Below, one piece after another: positions 1 to 12,647 of a stretch of DNA of 64,000 bases. The first letter of the stretch is position 1, and each line of letters opens with the position of its first letter. This stretch comes from Viscum album. Taxonomy: Eukaryota > Streptophyta > Magnoliopsida > Santalales > Viscaceae. Where the stretch lies: positions 2,124,884,024 to 2,124,948,023 of the forward strand of contig OY728122.1 in NCBI GenBank assembly GCA_963277665.1. Direction: 5' to 3'. The notes under the pieces were generated by a model. That model was given only the letters and a program-made list of their open reading frames with translations. It was not told where the DNA came from and did no database searches. The position numbers were made by a program, and so were the translations under genes.

Positions 1-465
1 ACATCCTTTCTGAAGATGACTATCCATTAACTGTCAGTTGCATACTACTACGACTATAAAGATCAATCAGAAATTATTTTTCAAAGCAATAATCTTTTAT
101 TTTGAGCATCGGCTTCTCATACAAAGCTATTTTGATGGGTTCTATGTTTTGAACAAGAAGAATCTTTTTTGGCCTAAATTTATAAAGGTGTAAATTTCTT
201 ACACTTAGTTGTGGATGGTCTTATGAAAAGAGGACTGACTAGTAAAAATCAACAATCTTGTGAAGAAGGGCATTGGTGGAGTGGATTAGGGGATCTTTTT
301 GACCTGAACCACTATAAATATTTTCTCTCTAATATCTATTTTTTTCGTTTCATAAACAATCTGATAAAGATAAATTACAAAATTGATTGTCATAAATATT
401 TCTCAAGAGGTTTTGGAAGACACAATTAACCCCTCTCTTGAGTATATTTATCATAACATGATACA
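1..465 (+). repeat. 5' LTR of copia-1, 3' portion only
   Basis: This is the R/U5-side part of the LTR. It aligns along its whole length with 9590-10054. It ends at ATACA just before a primer-binding site, where the 3' copy ends AACA. The 72-codon reading frame at 211-429 is LTR sequence by chance; the 3' LTR counterpart does not preserve it. Confidence 0.88.
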
Positions 466-469
466 TCAA

Positions 470-482
470 TTGGTATTAATGG
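470..482 (+). other. Primer-binding site of copia-1 (initiator Met tRNA type)
   Basis: TTGGTATTAATGG begins a few bases after the LTR end. The usual plant copia site complementary to the 3' end of initiator Met tRNA is TGGTATCAGAGC. The first half is kept and the second half is mutated. Confidence 0.75.
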
Positions 483-561
483 GATGGGATTTTTTTAAAG
501 ATATAATAGACTGAATGTAAAGGATTATACAGATATCTCAATTAATGATACCCGAGAGGGA

Positions 562-2230
562 ATGATAATGATTCGAGCTTCATAATTTAGTGGTGAAAAC
601 TATGGATGTTGGAAATCGAGGATTAACATCTACTTGAATAATATTGGATACATAGTCTACTAATTTTTTTTACTCCTTATAAAATTCATGAGAAACCTAA
701 AACATAGAGTGCATATACTGAAGCAGAGTATGACATAAAATAAAAAGCTATGAATAATATCATATGTGGTCTAGGAACAGATGAATTTAATTGAGTATCT
801 CAATGTCCGACCGCTTATGAGATGCAGAAGACCACTGTAGTTACTTATGAAGGAATTGAAAATATAAGACAAATTATGTATGCTATAATAAAGATGAAAT
901 TTGATACATTTAGAATTCTTGATGGTGAAAGAATCACTCAGATTAATGGAAGTATTTTAGAGATAGTCCAAAACATTACTACCTTGGGAGATCCAGTCAC
1001 ACCAGAAGATCACGCCACGAAAGTATAGAGAGTACTTCCAACCCAATGGAATGGGATATCAGTTGCTATTAGGAAATCATCACCAGTTAAAAATCTAACT
1101 ATTTGATAATTGATTGGAACCTTGATGATGTATGAATATGAGATAGAATATGAGGCTAATGGTCATAAATTTTTGATGAAAAGAGAAAATAATATTTTGG
1201 AAGTTACATCTCACAAGAAGAGTACAAAGATAAAATAAGAGATAAAAAAGAAGAAAGTTCTGACACATCTGATTCTGAGATGGAACTGGCACAAATGTAT
1301 AAAAAATTCAGAAACTTTTATAAGATAAATAAAGAATTCAGAAAATATTTCAATTAATATGAGAATGATCTAAGGGAAGTCATATGCTATGAATAAAAGA
1401 AAATGGGTCATATAAGGTCTTTCTGTCCTATGATAAAAAGAGAAAAGAAAAATATGTTTTTCAAAAATACAAATTATGAGCAGAAATATAAAAGAGCAAT
1501 GAAAGCTACATGGAGTGTTTCTGAAGACTCCAACAGCTCATCAAAGTCTGACTCAGAAAACGAAGAATCAAATATAAAAGAAAACATGTTCTTCATGGAT
1601 AAAGATAATGAGGTACAATATTATTACTCTTCCAATTATAATTCTGACACTAGCTGCTCAAATGAATAACTAGAAACCTACTGTAATATTGAAGAAGAAA
1701 AATATGATTCCTTATTTAATAATCATAAATCACTGAAAAATATTAACCACACAATTTTTGGAGAAAGATACACTTTTCTCAAACAACATGAAGAATTAAT
1801 TAAGAAATATAACTTATCTGACACAAATAGTACATTTCATGAAACAATGATCAAAACACTCCAAGATGAAGTAGAAACCTACAAAAGTATAGCTCTCTCT
1901 TTTTACAAATGGAGAAAATACATTAAATGAAATTATTGGTAAGTATGTGATTAAGAAAGAAAGATATAGAATAGGCAGTAGAGGTGAGAAACCTAAACTG
2001 TAAAAAAACTATTTTGATCCAAATTCCAAAAGTGTAATTTACAATTACTGTGGAACCAAAGGTCATATAACTGAAAACTATTATTTAAGAATTCCCCAAA
2101 TTAGAGGAATTAAAAAATCCTTTATTTCAAACAATGTATTTGACTCAAATGATTATAAAAAAACAATGAAAATATGGATTCCTAGATCACAACTAGCTAA
2201 CACTGCTGGACCCAAGAGAATAAGGGTACC
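562..2230 (+). pseudogene. gag: Copia-1 gag (nucleocapsid) remnant with two CCHC-like knuckles
   Basis: Near 590-650 the translation reads GENYGCWKSRINIYL, the N-terminal copia gag motif (G-x-N-Y-x-x-W-x-x-x-M). At 1385-1426 lies a C-x2-C-x4-H-x4-C knuckle whose second Cys is now a stop; its other ligands (Cys, His, Cys) remain. An acidic, Ser/Glu-rich stretch follows (about 1500-1670). A second knuckle-like motif at 2040-2081 (YNYCGTKGH) has lost its first and last Cys. It leads into IWIPRSQLANTAGPK, the W-V-P-K-type linker that precedes protease in SIRE-like polyproteins. Several stops and frame changes break the frame. The normal role would be binding genomic RNA and assembling the particle. 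Confidence 0.8.
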
Positions 2231-2279
2231 AATATAAACCACTGTTTAATGGTCTTTGTAAAAATCAGGTCAGAGAATC

Positions 2280-3580
2280 AGAAAATAAATATGGTACATG
2301 GATATTTGCAACTCTATAAATTTGAGTTAAAACTCATCAATATTTTAAACCATAACACAAAATGATGGTGTATTAGTTTCCTTTGGTGACAATGACAATG
2401 GAAAAATCATTGGTATTTGAAATTTTAGAAATCAAGAAGCTATCCCAATCAATAAAGTACATTATGTTCAAGGATTGAGACTTAACCTAATAATTATTTC
2501 CCAACTTTGTGATGATGGTTATTTTTTGGAATTTTCTAACAAATTCTGTTCTATTTTTAATGAAAAATTTCTTAAATTTAGATCACCAAGAACTAGAAAA
2601 TATTATACCCTAGACTTAAATTCCCCATATTAATAAAATGAAATTGTTGAACTACTAAGATAAATGAATCCTGGTTCTGGCATAAAAGACTTGGATATTT
2701 CAATATTTATGCTTTACAAAAGTGTTCTAATAAACATTTAGTTTTGGATTTTCATAATCATAAATTTGATAGTGAAAGATTCTGTGATGCATGTCAAATT
2801 GGCAAGAAAGAAAAATCATCCTTCAAATCAATTAACAAAATTTATAAATCTAAACCTTTAGAACTTATCCATATAGATCTTTTTGTACCTTCAAGAGTAG
2901 AATGTTTGGCTAGTAAATTATATGTATATGTTTTAGTTAATGACTATTGTAAATTTAATTGTATATATTTTCTATAATATAAAAATGAATTTTTTATTAT
3001 ATTTGAAATTTTTTTCAAAGCTGTTCAAATTGAAAAAGATTTTAAAATAATTTCATTTAGAAGTGATCATGGAGGAGAATTTTAGAATCAGGAATTCAAT
3101 TCCTTTTTCTCAAATCTTGGTATTAAAAACACCTTCTCTTCACAAAGAACACCTCAACATAATGGAATTGTTGAAAGAAGAAATAAAAATTTTCAGGAAA
3201 TGGCTTGGACTATGTTAAATGAATACAGTTTCTACCTATTTCTGGGTAGAACCTATAAGAACAACCTCCTATATAATGAATAGAGTTTTAATCTGACCAA
3301 TTTTCAGAAATAAACCCAATGAACTTTGGAATTACAAAAAACCTAATGTAAAATACATTAATGTTTTTGGATGCAAGGTTTATATCTTAAACACCAAGTA
3401 CAATCTTGGTATGTTTGATCCAAAATCTAATAAAGGCATGTTCTTATGACAATGTAATACCTCCAAAGCTTATTGAGTTTTTAATAAAAAGTCAATGATT
3501 TTTGAAGAATCAATTCACGTGAAATTTGATGAATATTGCCCTTTTGACAAAAGGAAAGATCAAATTGATGAATCTGACCC
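2280..3580 (+). pseudogene. pol: Copia-1 protease and integrase remnant
   Basis: Protease: a WYMDICNS stretch near 2295 corresponds to the usual W-Y-x-D-S-G-C-S active-site region, with the Ser-Gly damaged. It is followed by VSFGDNDNGKIIG and the conserved VQGLRLNLIIISQL. Integrase: HKRLGYFNIYALQK near 2680 is the GAG-pre-integrase H-x-R-L-G-H motif, then CDACQIGK is the zinc-binding C-x2-C. The D,D-35-E triad is visible: Asp in ELIHIDLF (near 2870), Asp in SFRSDHGGEF (near 3060) and Glu in HNGIVERRN (near 3165). Just after the second Asp a Gln codon has become TAG. The segment ends with the FGCKVYILN and FDPKSNKGMF motifs of the C-terminal copia integrase. It is broken by several stops. Confidence 0.88.
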
Positions 3581-3589
3581 TAATGTTAA

Positions 3590-5335
3590 ATGAGTCTTGA
3601 AAACATAAAAGATGATTTTGAAAAAGATATAAAAATAATTTCGTCCAGTTCAGAAGAACATGACACTGATAAGCCTAATTGTGTTTCACCAAGACAGTCA
3701 AGAACTCTAAAAAATAACCCTTTCAAAACTGTTATAGGAGACCTAGACACAAGAATAAAAACTAGAATAAATATAGTAAATCTAGTTATGTTTTCAACAT
3801 TTCTATGCCAATTAGAAACTATGTCAATAGAAGAAGCCTTAGTTGATGAATGTTGGATGATAGAAATGCAAGAAGAACTAGACAAATTCAAAATAAATGA
3901 CATTTGGAAATTAGTTGAATGGCCAAAGAACTACCCTATTATTGTAACTAAATGGGTCTTTATAAATAAACAAGATGATCAAGGGATCATAAAAAGAAAT
4001 AAAGCAGGACTAGTAGAAAAAGGATATAATCAGGAAGAATGTATATATTATGATGAGACATTTTCCCCTATAGCTTGATTAGAATTCCATTAGAATCCTT
4101 TTCGTCTATGCATCTCATATGAACTTTATATTATTTCAGATGAATGTTTTTTTCCTTTTTAAATGGTTGTTTAATAGAGGATGTATATGTAGGTTAACCT
4201 CATAGTTTTTAAAATTCTCAAAAACTAATTTTTTTAAACTTACTAAATATCTTTATGGCCTTAAACAGACTCCTACAACTTGGTATGAAAGATTAAGTTC
4301 TTTTCTTTCAAAAAATTATTTTACTCTTGGTATAACAGGTCCCACACTTTTAAAAAAAAACTGTAAATTATAATATTTTATTGGCTCAAATTTATGTTGA
4401 TGATGTACTTTTTTGATGAAAAAATAAAAAAACATTATCATGAGTTTTCAAAATTAATTCAAAATGAATTTGAAATCAGCATGATGGGAGAAATAAATTT
4501 CTTTTTTGGACACCAAATCTATCAAAATGATTTTTGAATTTTTTTTAATCAAAGTAAATAAATTACTAATTTACTAATGAAATTTGGACTCGAAAACAAC
4601 AAGACATATACGTCTCTTATGTGTAGTAATATAAAACATGATTTTGATGAAACTAGAAAACCAGTAGACAACTAGTTATATAGAGGTATGGTTGGTAGTT
4701 TTTATATCTTACTGCTAGAAGGAAATATATTATGTACTCAGTATGTCTTTGTGCAAGATTTCAATCAAATCGTAAGGAATATCATCTTATTGCTGTAAAA
4801 ATATTTTTTAGATATTTAAAAGGGACTGTTTTTCAATCTCTTATTTATCAAAAAACTTATGATTTTAATTTAATTTCATACTCCGATGCAGATTTTGGAT
4901 GTTTTACATTAGGTAGAAAAAGAACCTGAAGAACCTGTCACTTTTTAAGAAAATATTTATTGTCATGGTCTATTAAGAAACAACACTCTGTTTCTCTGTC
5001 AACAACCGACAAAGAATATGTATCTACAGGAAAATGTTGTGCACAAGTTTTATAGATGAAAAACAATCTTATGGACTTTGGACTAAATTTTTAAAATACA
5101 CATATTTTATGTGATAATGCTAGTGGAGAAAATATTTAATAAAATTCAATAAGACATTCTAGAACTAATAATATTGATTTTGGACATGATTTTCTAAGAG
5201 ATCATGTTTTTAAAAAGAATAGATTTTAATAATTTATAAGTACTGATTTTCAATTAGCTGATATTTTTACTAAACCACATCTCACTGCATGTTTTGAATT
5301 TTTCAAGGAGGAGCTATGTTTATTTAATTATAAAT
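3590..5335 (+). pseudogene. pol: Copia-1 reverse transcriptase and RNase H remnant
   Basis: RT opens with ALVDECWMIEMQEELDKF near 3838, then KWVFINKQDDQGIIKRNKAG and DETFSPIA, all standard copia RT blocks. The catalytic box YVDD is intact near 4395 (QIYVDDVLF), then SMMGEINFF-type sequence near 4478. The connection region at 4729-4929 reads MYSVCLCARFQSN and SYSDADFGC, where the usual form has W-A-G after D-A-D. RNase H shows the LSTTDKEYV motif near 4998, then the NSIRHSRTNNID and LADIFTKPH ends near 5150 and 5260. Between these blocks the frame is lost repeatedly. The conserved order and the intact YVDD make the call secure, but the copy is inactive. Confidence 0.9.
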
Positions 5336-5800
5336 AAATTTTATTTTTAATTTTATTTAATTTTTAATAAACTTTTATTCGAATCATAATTTTATTTGAC
5401 ATATTATTTGAAATTCTCACTATTTAAGATAATTTAGTTAATCTATTTTTTTAAAAAATTTACAGTTGTTTTTATTTTGTAATAAATTTTAAATATACCA
5501 TATATGGTTTAATTTAATTTAAATTATCTAATGATTATTATGTACGTAATGACACCAGAATCAAGGCTCTCTTAGAGCCCATTTCGAATTCCCATACCGC
5601 TCTTTTTATCAAAACCATTCAACATACCGGAAACATTCACTACTTTTCCTTTACTCGCACCTTTGAAAACCTACAACATAAAACCTTCAGATATTTTAGT
5701 TGGAAAGGTAAAAAACAAATAGAATCAAAGAAGACAAACCCAGTGATGTGAAGCTTCAGCATTCAACTAGACAGAAAATACTTTAAGAAAAATTTATCAA
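5336..5800. other. Spacer between copia-1 pol and env-like region
   Basis: About 460 bases, very A/T-rich at first, then of more ordinary composition (5560-5760). I see no protein motif here. In SIRE-like elements this gap separates RNase H from the third ORF. Confidence 0.6.
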
Positions 5801-5805
5801 TCTAG

Positions 5806-7937
5806 AATGGATGTATTAGATGAACCTGATTCTGAAGAAGCATCATATATTCAAGGTATTGAAAGGACATTCAGTGAGGACTACACAAATATTTTTTATG
5901 AAGTTTATTTGAGAATTTTATTTAAAAATGTTTAATTTAGTTTGGGAGAAACATAACATTTGATTGTTATGAAGATCAAAGACAGGGAGTTATCGATCAC
6001 TTATATTGAAATTTCAAGGATCTTGAACTACCATGGTGAGGGAGTTTTTCCTTATGATTTGATGTCAATAGGGGATAAAAATGATAAGTCTAAGGATATC
6101 ATGTCTTTTCTGTTTGGCTCTACTAACATAAGAAAAATGTTGGTCAATGACTTTGAACCTGATCAGAAGATTTTAATTAAATTCATTCAAACCGAAATAG
6201 ACCCAAGGATCTATGATATGGAGAAGATTATTTTTCCTAATATGTATATTATGTTTCTATTATTACATTAAATAAAACTAATTTTTCCTAGATACATGAT
6301 TAGATATTTGAGTTACTATTGTCAATCTAAGGATGGAAGGAATTTTTATCCCCATGGAAGGTTTATTTCAAAGTTGTTGTTTAAGAAAGATATGATGAGG
6401 TTGAATGATGTGATAGTAAAATGACACCATAGTAACATGTTGAATAATGGAACATTAAGGAAAATCAGATTTTTCTGGAGCACTGTTAGAGGAAAAATCA
6501 TGCTTATTAGAGCTAAAAAGGATCATTTGTCTATTTTGGGGGAGCAACCTGCAATATCTAAAGAGGGTATGACTGAATCCAAAATAGGGAAGTTTCAAAG
6601 ACATCAAGAAGAATCAGATTTGAAATATAATATTAACCTACTAATGAAGAATGTCAGGGAGGACTTCATAGTTCAAGGAAATTATTAGTTGGTCAAGAAC
6701 ATCCTTTATAGACAGTTCTTGAAACTAGAGATCTTTTAAGTTATATGTTTTTTCAAGAATCTATTCAAGAAGAGATACAAGAGGAAGATGCTTCTTAAGA
6801 TAAAGTTGAACTTTTTCCCTAGGATGAGGCATTCATGAAATGAGTAGATACCTCAGATTGAGAAATCTTAATTATTGGAAATTATAGATCAATCAGTGCA
6901 CCTGATTGAATCTATTAAAAATTAACAAACTCAGACAGAACTATTGAAACAAAGTTTGATTCACGAAAATATTCAAGAAAAAATTAAAGAAGAAATTTCT
7001 TAGGAATATAACATGCCTTTAGATGTTGAGAATAAAGAAAAAACTAATCCAGAAAATATCTCTGAAATTTGTAAAGAAGTTCTGAATGAATCTTTCTCAG
7101 TTGTGATTTTTGGAGAAAAATCAGTTGAGCAACCAGTAGTGCAGGATGAAGAAGATAAATCAGATGCTCAATCTTTACCTCTGATCTTGGTAGATCCATT
7201 TTTGAATCAAGCATAGGGTGCCTCTGATTCTATTTCAGATCATGTTGAGGAACTTAATAGAAAATTTTACAGAGATAAAGAAGAAAATGATTCTTTAAGA
7301 AGAGAGTTCAAGAAAGAGGAACAAAGATTTCAGAATTTAAAAGATAGTTCTATTTGAAAGTAAGAGATTAATGTTTTGAAAAAATAATTGTTGACAGAGG
7401 TTGGAAAATTAAAATATGAAGTTGTATTAAAATATGATTTGGCAGAATTGAAAGGTTTTATAGAGAAACAGTTTTAACTGTCACAGGAGGTCAAGAAAGT
7501 GCATCAAGTACTTCACCTAATTTTATCAAACAATTAAAAGACATTAAAACTATAATGAGAAACATGAATGACTTGTTTTCGGATTTATAATGTAATATAA
7601 CTCCTTTTTCTATTCTGTTGGATAGTCAGAATCATATTTTTGATCATTTACCTCAAATGAACATAGTATTAGAGAACTACTGATTAGATTCACTAAGAAT
7701 CTCAATCAGTTTATGGAGAATGAATAAATATTGCATGAGTTTTTTAGAGTTAACCACATTGAAGATATTCATTGGACACAACAAGGAAGAGATCTGATAA
7801 TTCTTCTAGGAGATGGTGTTATGAAGATATTAAGGTTACACTTGGCAGAATTGAAGGACATTATTCAGAATCACTTAGATACCCTTTTTCAAACCTTCTT
7901 CCCAACAACCTTTATTCCTTTTAATTATTTTACTTGA
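5806..7937 (+). pseudogene. Copia-1 third ORF (env-like region of SIRE/Maximus type)
   Basis: Open pieces at 5960-6271, 6437-6688, 7013-7216 and 7731-7937 can be read as one decayed ORF. It begins MDVLDEPDSEEASYIQG at about 5806. Visible features are a folded N-terminal part (ISRILNYHGEGVFPYDLMSI, then PRYMIRYL and YPHGRFISKLLFKKDMMRL) and a charged middle and late part rich in Glu and Lys (about 7010-7560), with heptad-like Leu, Phe and Val spacing suggestive of coiled coil. The position after pol and before the 3' LTR, the length of about 700 codons and the coiled-coil tendency fit the so-called env-like ORF of SIRE/Maximus elements. I see no clear signal peptide or fusion peptide. The function of this ORF in plants is not established. 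Confidence 0.65.
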
Positions 7938-8147
7938 ATATTTTTTTATCAATTAAATTTAAAAATTATCATATTTGATGGGTTTTTACATTTTTTATGT
8001 CTATGTTACACTACCTCAATCCATTCTAGAATCTTTTATAGATAAACAGTTTATCATAACATTTTCATACAAGTTTAGTTCTACATTAAATGTGCTATAT
8101 TCCTTATTCTATAATCCTTTTTGATATCACAAAAAGGGAGAGATTTT
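7938..8147 (+). other. Copia-1 3' untranslated region and polypurine tract
   Basis: AAAAAGGGAGAGAT at 8131-8144 is a polypurine tract of the SIRE type, which would prime plus-strand DNA synthesis. The LTR should start within a few bases, at TTTTGTA or TGTATAAAC. A second tract, AAAAAAGGGGGAGATT, lies about 200 bases on at 8343. It is an alternative start that only the missing 5' LTR could decide. Confidence 0.6.
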
Positions 8148-10054
8148 TGTATAAACACAACATTTTACTTTGTTTTTAAATAGACTTTTATGGGAGAATT
8201 TTGTTAATAGATAAAATTTGAAGATAAATTTGGATAAACTAGTATTATATATTTTCAAATAGATATTTGAAAGTAAAAGTTAAATATTGCTTTTATCCAT
8301 GGAAAATTCTAAAATACATAATGTTATTTTTTTGAGATCTTAAAAAAGGGGGAGATTCTCTAGCATTTATTTTTCCAAGAATACTCCATATTGTTATGAT
8401 GATTTTTATGCTAACAAATACCGTTATTTGTTATTATAATGATTTTACTTTAAGTACATTTCAATAAATTAATATTCTTTATATTCAAAATTTTGGAATA
8501 ATATTAAAGATTATGATTTGAGTTAAATATTTGTAAAAATGTTTAGAAATATATTTAGCATGGTCAGGAAAAATTGTTCATACCTTACATTGACAGAAAA
8601 GTTTGGTAAAAAAAACCTTATGTTTTGAAGGAACCTTACATTTTTATATGAGAAAAGTATGGTAAATCAACATTAAATTGACAGAAAATTATGGTAAAAG
8701 AACATTAAATTTGGAAGGAACCTTACGTTTTTTATATGATAAATTTGTGGATGAAGTACACTACATAACTATGGAACCTTACATTTGCTTCACAAAAATA
8801 AGGATCATCAACCATAATTTCGTAATGAACCTTACTTTTTGTCAAAAGTTTGGATCATATACCTTACATTCTGAAGTAAAGAAAAGTATGGGTCAAATAA
8901 CATACATTTGAAATTCAATGAAAAAATTATGGATTATCAACCTTACATTTCAAATCAACATTATGTTTGGAACCCTATTCTTGATTTCTTCAAATGTTAG
9001 AGATTTGAATTTGTGACTTTATCGTACAATGATCTTTTATAAAATATCAGGCTGATTTCAAGATTAATTTAAGGAATGTATTTAAAGAGAATGTTTGAAT
9101 TATTTAAATACATTTATACATGATTAAAATGATCTATTTAATAGAAGGATTTATTTCTGATTATTATGGAAAGTTACGTCTACTCTGTCACTCAATATTT
9201 TTGAATATTGTGATCTGTCTGGCGATTTTGTGGATCTGAATTTATGAATAAGGAACTTTTCATTATTCTATATATTTTTATTATTTTAATTTCTATATTA
9301 AATATGGGTGACATAATATCTATTGAATTCACGGCGATTACAAAATTAAAATATGGAGATATTCGAGTTTCACAAAAATAGAGATATGTTGATTCTTTAA
9401 AAATATATTTTATTGATCTGCTTCAACAAAGAATGACCTGATACAATTTTATATCAGAATGTTAAATGATAAAGATTTAATTATTCAACATTGGAGATCT
9501 ATCATGAATCTAGTGCTGATTTTTTATTTAATATATTTCAAGATCAGGAATATCCAAATCGAGTCAGAATTGCCCTTATCTAAAGAACATATTTTCTGAA
9601 GATGACGTCCCATTTACTGTCAGTCGCATGCTGCTACGATTGTGAAGATAAATTGGAAAGCATTTTTCAAAACAATACTCTTTTATTTTGAGTACCTTCT
9701 TCTCATACTAATCTATTTTGATGGTTTATGTGTTTAGAACCCAAAGGCTATGTTTTGGCCTAAATTTTTAAAGGTGTCAACTGCCTGCACTCAGTTGTGG
9801 ATGGTCTTATGAAAAGAGGACCGACTATTGAAAGTCACCAAGATCATGGAGAAGAGAATTGGTGGAGTGTACTAGGGGATCTTTGTGACCTGAACCACTA
9901 TAATATCATCATCCTGATATCTATTTATTTCCCCTGCATAAAAAATGTAAAAAATATAAAAGGCTAGAATTGATTATCATCAACATTTCTCGAGAAGTTT
10001 TAAAAGTCATGATTCACCCCCTATTGTGTATATTTTGTATAACATGATTTAACA
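8148..10054 (+). repeat. 3' LTR of copia-1
   Basis: About 1.9 kb. The distal 465 bases align with the 5' LTR at 1-465. The proximal part carries a minisatellite (see 8575-8990). It ends at AACA (10054). The following bases belong to gypsy-D LTR sequence. Confidence 0.82.
8575..8990 (+). repeat. Degenerate minisatellite in copia-1 LTR (U3 side)
   Basis: About eight diverged units of roughly 40-60 bases. Each contains a form of GGAACCTTACATTTT followed by AAAAGTATGG(A/T) and a variant of CATCAACATTA. Examples start near 8630, 8715, 8777, 8825 and 8857. The location in the U3 side of the LTR is where many plant LTRs hold repeated promoter elements. No function can be read from sequence alone. 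Confidence 0.75.
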
Positions 10055-12294
10055 ATACCCATAATCATGATAGTATAAATTTTTATTCAATTTTCTTGGG
10101 GACTAAATTATTTTTAATTTAACACTTTAAAAAAATCCACAAGTGCCCCCCTCACTTAAACGAGGGACCATACTTACCTTTCTTACTCACACATTTTACG
10201 AACCATATATCTGGAAAAACATTAACATTCCGTCACTTACATCCATATAAATTTACTAGTGTACCTAGTTTGATTATAAAACAAAAATAGGAATGCTTTA
10301 CCTATAAACCTAAATATTTTGTTTGATGAAGTGGTATTGTTCTTAATTGAGTGTTTTAATATAATTATTCTACTACCCAAATAAAATTATCTTCAACCAA
10401 GATGAAATAATAAAAAACATATCATTCATATACTTACATGTGATTATGTTTATAGAACAACCTATATCCATATCCTCTTCCATCCAATGGGAAACAAATC
10501 CATCTTTTTTGAAAATAGCGGATGAAGACCTTACGAATTGATGTAATTCATTTTCCATCACCACCTCCCATGACTAGTTATAATTATGGATTTAAAGTAA
10601 ATATATTATATTTATTACACATATAAAATTTATTAATGATTATATATCACCAATTTTATTAAATTCCCTTCAGTTGAAATTTTTTTACGTTGTTCGCGCG
10701 TACAGGTGGACTACCACCTTCACAACGCGATGCAATTTGTTTTTAGGTCCACATCAATTGAATGCTATATAAAAGTTTATTTAAATAAAAATTTTATATT
10801 TATGTTATAATAATATTTTTTTAAATTTTAAATAATACATTTCTTATTTCCATCATGTTTATTGAAAACTAGAAATGTTACTCTCATGTATGAATGATCT
10901 GTCATCTCTATGATTTCACCACAATACAATTTTCAATACTATATTTCATGGTTAGTTTTTAATGTGTTATTGATATATGATTAGGATAATTATGTCAAGA
11001 TTATTATTCTGGAGAAGATGAAATAATGACATTTTTGATCATTTTCAACTTACCAATGTCATTTTGGACACATGATCCAAATATCACCAAAAATTAAGAT
11101 ATGAACTTAATTGATTATGTAATTGTATATTAAATGGTTATAAATAAACTATGTTAAATAATAAGTAAAAAAAGGTTATTAAGAATGTAAATAATTAACA
11201 TAATTTTCATAGTCAGGAATATGAGGAACACACCTGATGAGTCTTACTCATTGAAAGGGGAAATTTACTTTAAAAACCTTATTTGAAATGTTTTAATGGA
11301 TTTTGTTTACAAATTTTTTCCTTAAAGGTCCATATTATTGAAATTATTTTTATTTATGTGTTTATATGGATAATATATAATTTTAAAGGATATTTTTTTA
11401 CTTTTTTACTTTTTTTCGATGTTTTTAGAAATGAATATTTTTACATATTCTATCTGAAATATTTTGACAATGACGCTAAAAGAATGTTCTGTATTAACAT
11501 ATAAAAAACAATTGTTTTTTAGTCACCATAACCATTATTTGATGTTTATCTTACTTTTCAAGCTCCCTTGTCATATTCAAAGATTATACCCCATTCCTTA
11601 TATTCTAGGAAAATTTTTAAAAATGGTTTTAAATGGAATGGATATTTTGATATCCATAAAATGTTTCTCATGGATGAAAATAATACTTTGATGGAAATGA
11701 AATATTTCTTGTGTTACTATTATTTTCTGGATATTGGGAATTTTATATTGTCAAATGTGGGTCCATTATAAAACAAGGGTGGGTGGTTCCTTTATCAACA
11801 AATGATATGTATATACACTATAAACCTAGGACAAGTGGGTATATTATATTACTTTAATGCATCGGGTAATTGTTTTGTTCTCTTGAGAATTATGATAGAG
11901 GTAGATCATTTTGGTTTTCAAATATGTAAGATTAATATTAAAGATTCTATCCAACATTACCTACATGATTTACTAATGCATTTTCAGTTTTTTTGTAGAA
12001 ATCTTATTATTTTATAAGGTATAATAATGAGCTTATGTTTAAAGGAATGTATATTCATTTTCTTAAGGGTGACATTTATAACTTTTTGAAAATGTTTTTA
12101 TGAGTTTTCCATGGTAGCAAAGAAACCTCTAAGAGTTTTGTTTTTCAACTTAATGATTTTTTAAGAAATTTTTTTTAAATATATTTTTGATATGAATTTG
12201 ATTTATTAGGAAATAAAATATTTATTTAGGTCCCATAGATTATTTTGAAAAATGAAAATATTTATGAGTAATCAAGAAATAATGAATTTCGTTC

Positions 12295-12331
<37 letters not shown>

Positions 12332-12647
12332 CTCAAATTTTTATGTACATCCCACATTATCAATGTTTTCCTTTAGTTTTTATGGATAATAATGGCCAAG
12401 GATGATTTTAATATGAAACCTATGAAGATATTTTATTATAATAAAATTTTTATATTTTAAAAGGTTTGTTTTTCATGAAAAATGTGTAATAAGTAGAAGT
12501 TTCCATAATGTGATATCATAGTTATTTATATAAGAGTGATTCCAGAATTCCACAAAACCCTAAAATGAAAATATCCTCAAACTTTTGAGGGTGAATTATT
12601 GATTTAAAAATAAATAGTATTTAATTTTTATTGACCCTTCCTTATAT
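10055..12647 (+). repeat. 5' LTR of gypsy-D, left part missing (copia-1 insertion)
   Basis: It aligns with about 29720-32255 of the 3' copy. It starts exactly where the copia-1 LTR stops and ends at CTTATA just before the primer-binding site. About 1.3 kb of LTR present at 28434-29720 has no counterpart here and should lie left of copia-1, outside the window. The open frames at 11283-12017 are LTR sequence, not genes. Confidence 0.83.
12296..12329. repeat. (TA)n microsatellite
   Basis: Seventeen perfect TA units inside the gypsy-D 5' LTR. The 3' LTR lacks a comparable run at the matching place, so the expansion came after insertion. Confidence 0.95.

Larger units (their letters stand above)
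1..10054 (+). mobile_element. Copia-1: SIRE/Maximus-like Ty1/copia retrotransposon, degenerate, 5' end outside window
   Basis: The order gag, protease, integrase, RT, RNase H is the Ty1/copia order. A further reading region lies between RNase H and the 3' LTR, as in the SIRE/Maximus lineage. The tail of the 5' LTR (1-465) matches 9590-10054: both hold the same run of landmarks, including GTGGATGGTCTTATGAAAAG and a shared end near ACATGAT. All ORFs are broken, so the element is not autonomous. The left edge of the 5' LTR and the left target duplication lie outside the window. The right edge abuts sequence that aligns with the interior of the gypsy-D LTR, so this copy appears to be inserted in that LTR. 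Confidence 0.9.

Noticed and set aside
3586..3903. 105-codon frame on the minus strand
   Set aside because: It lies opposite the copia-1 integrase/RT linker, whose + strand reading matches known RT motifs. The minus translation has no recognisable domain.
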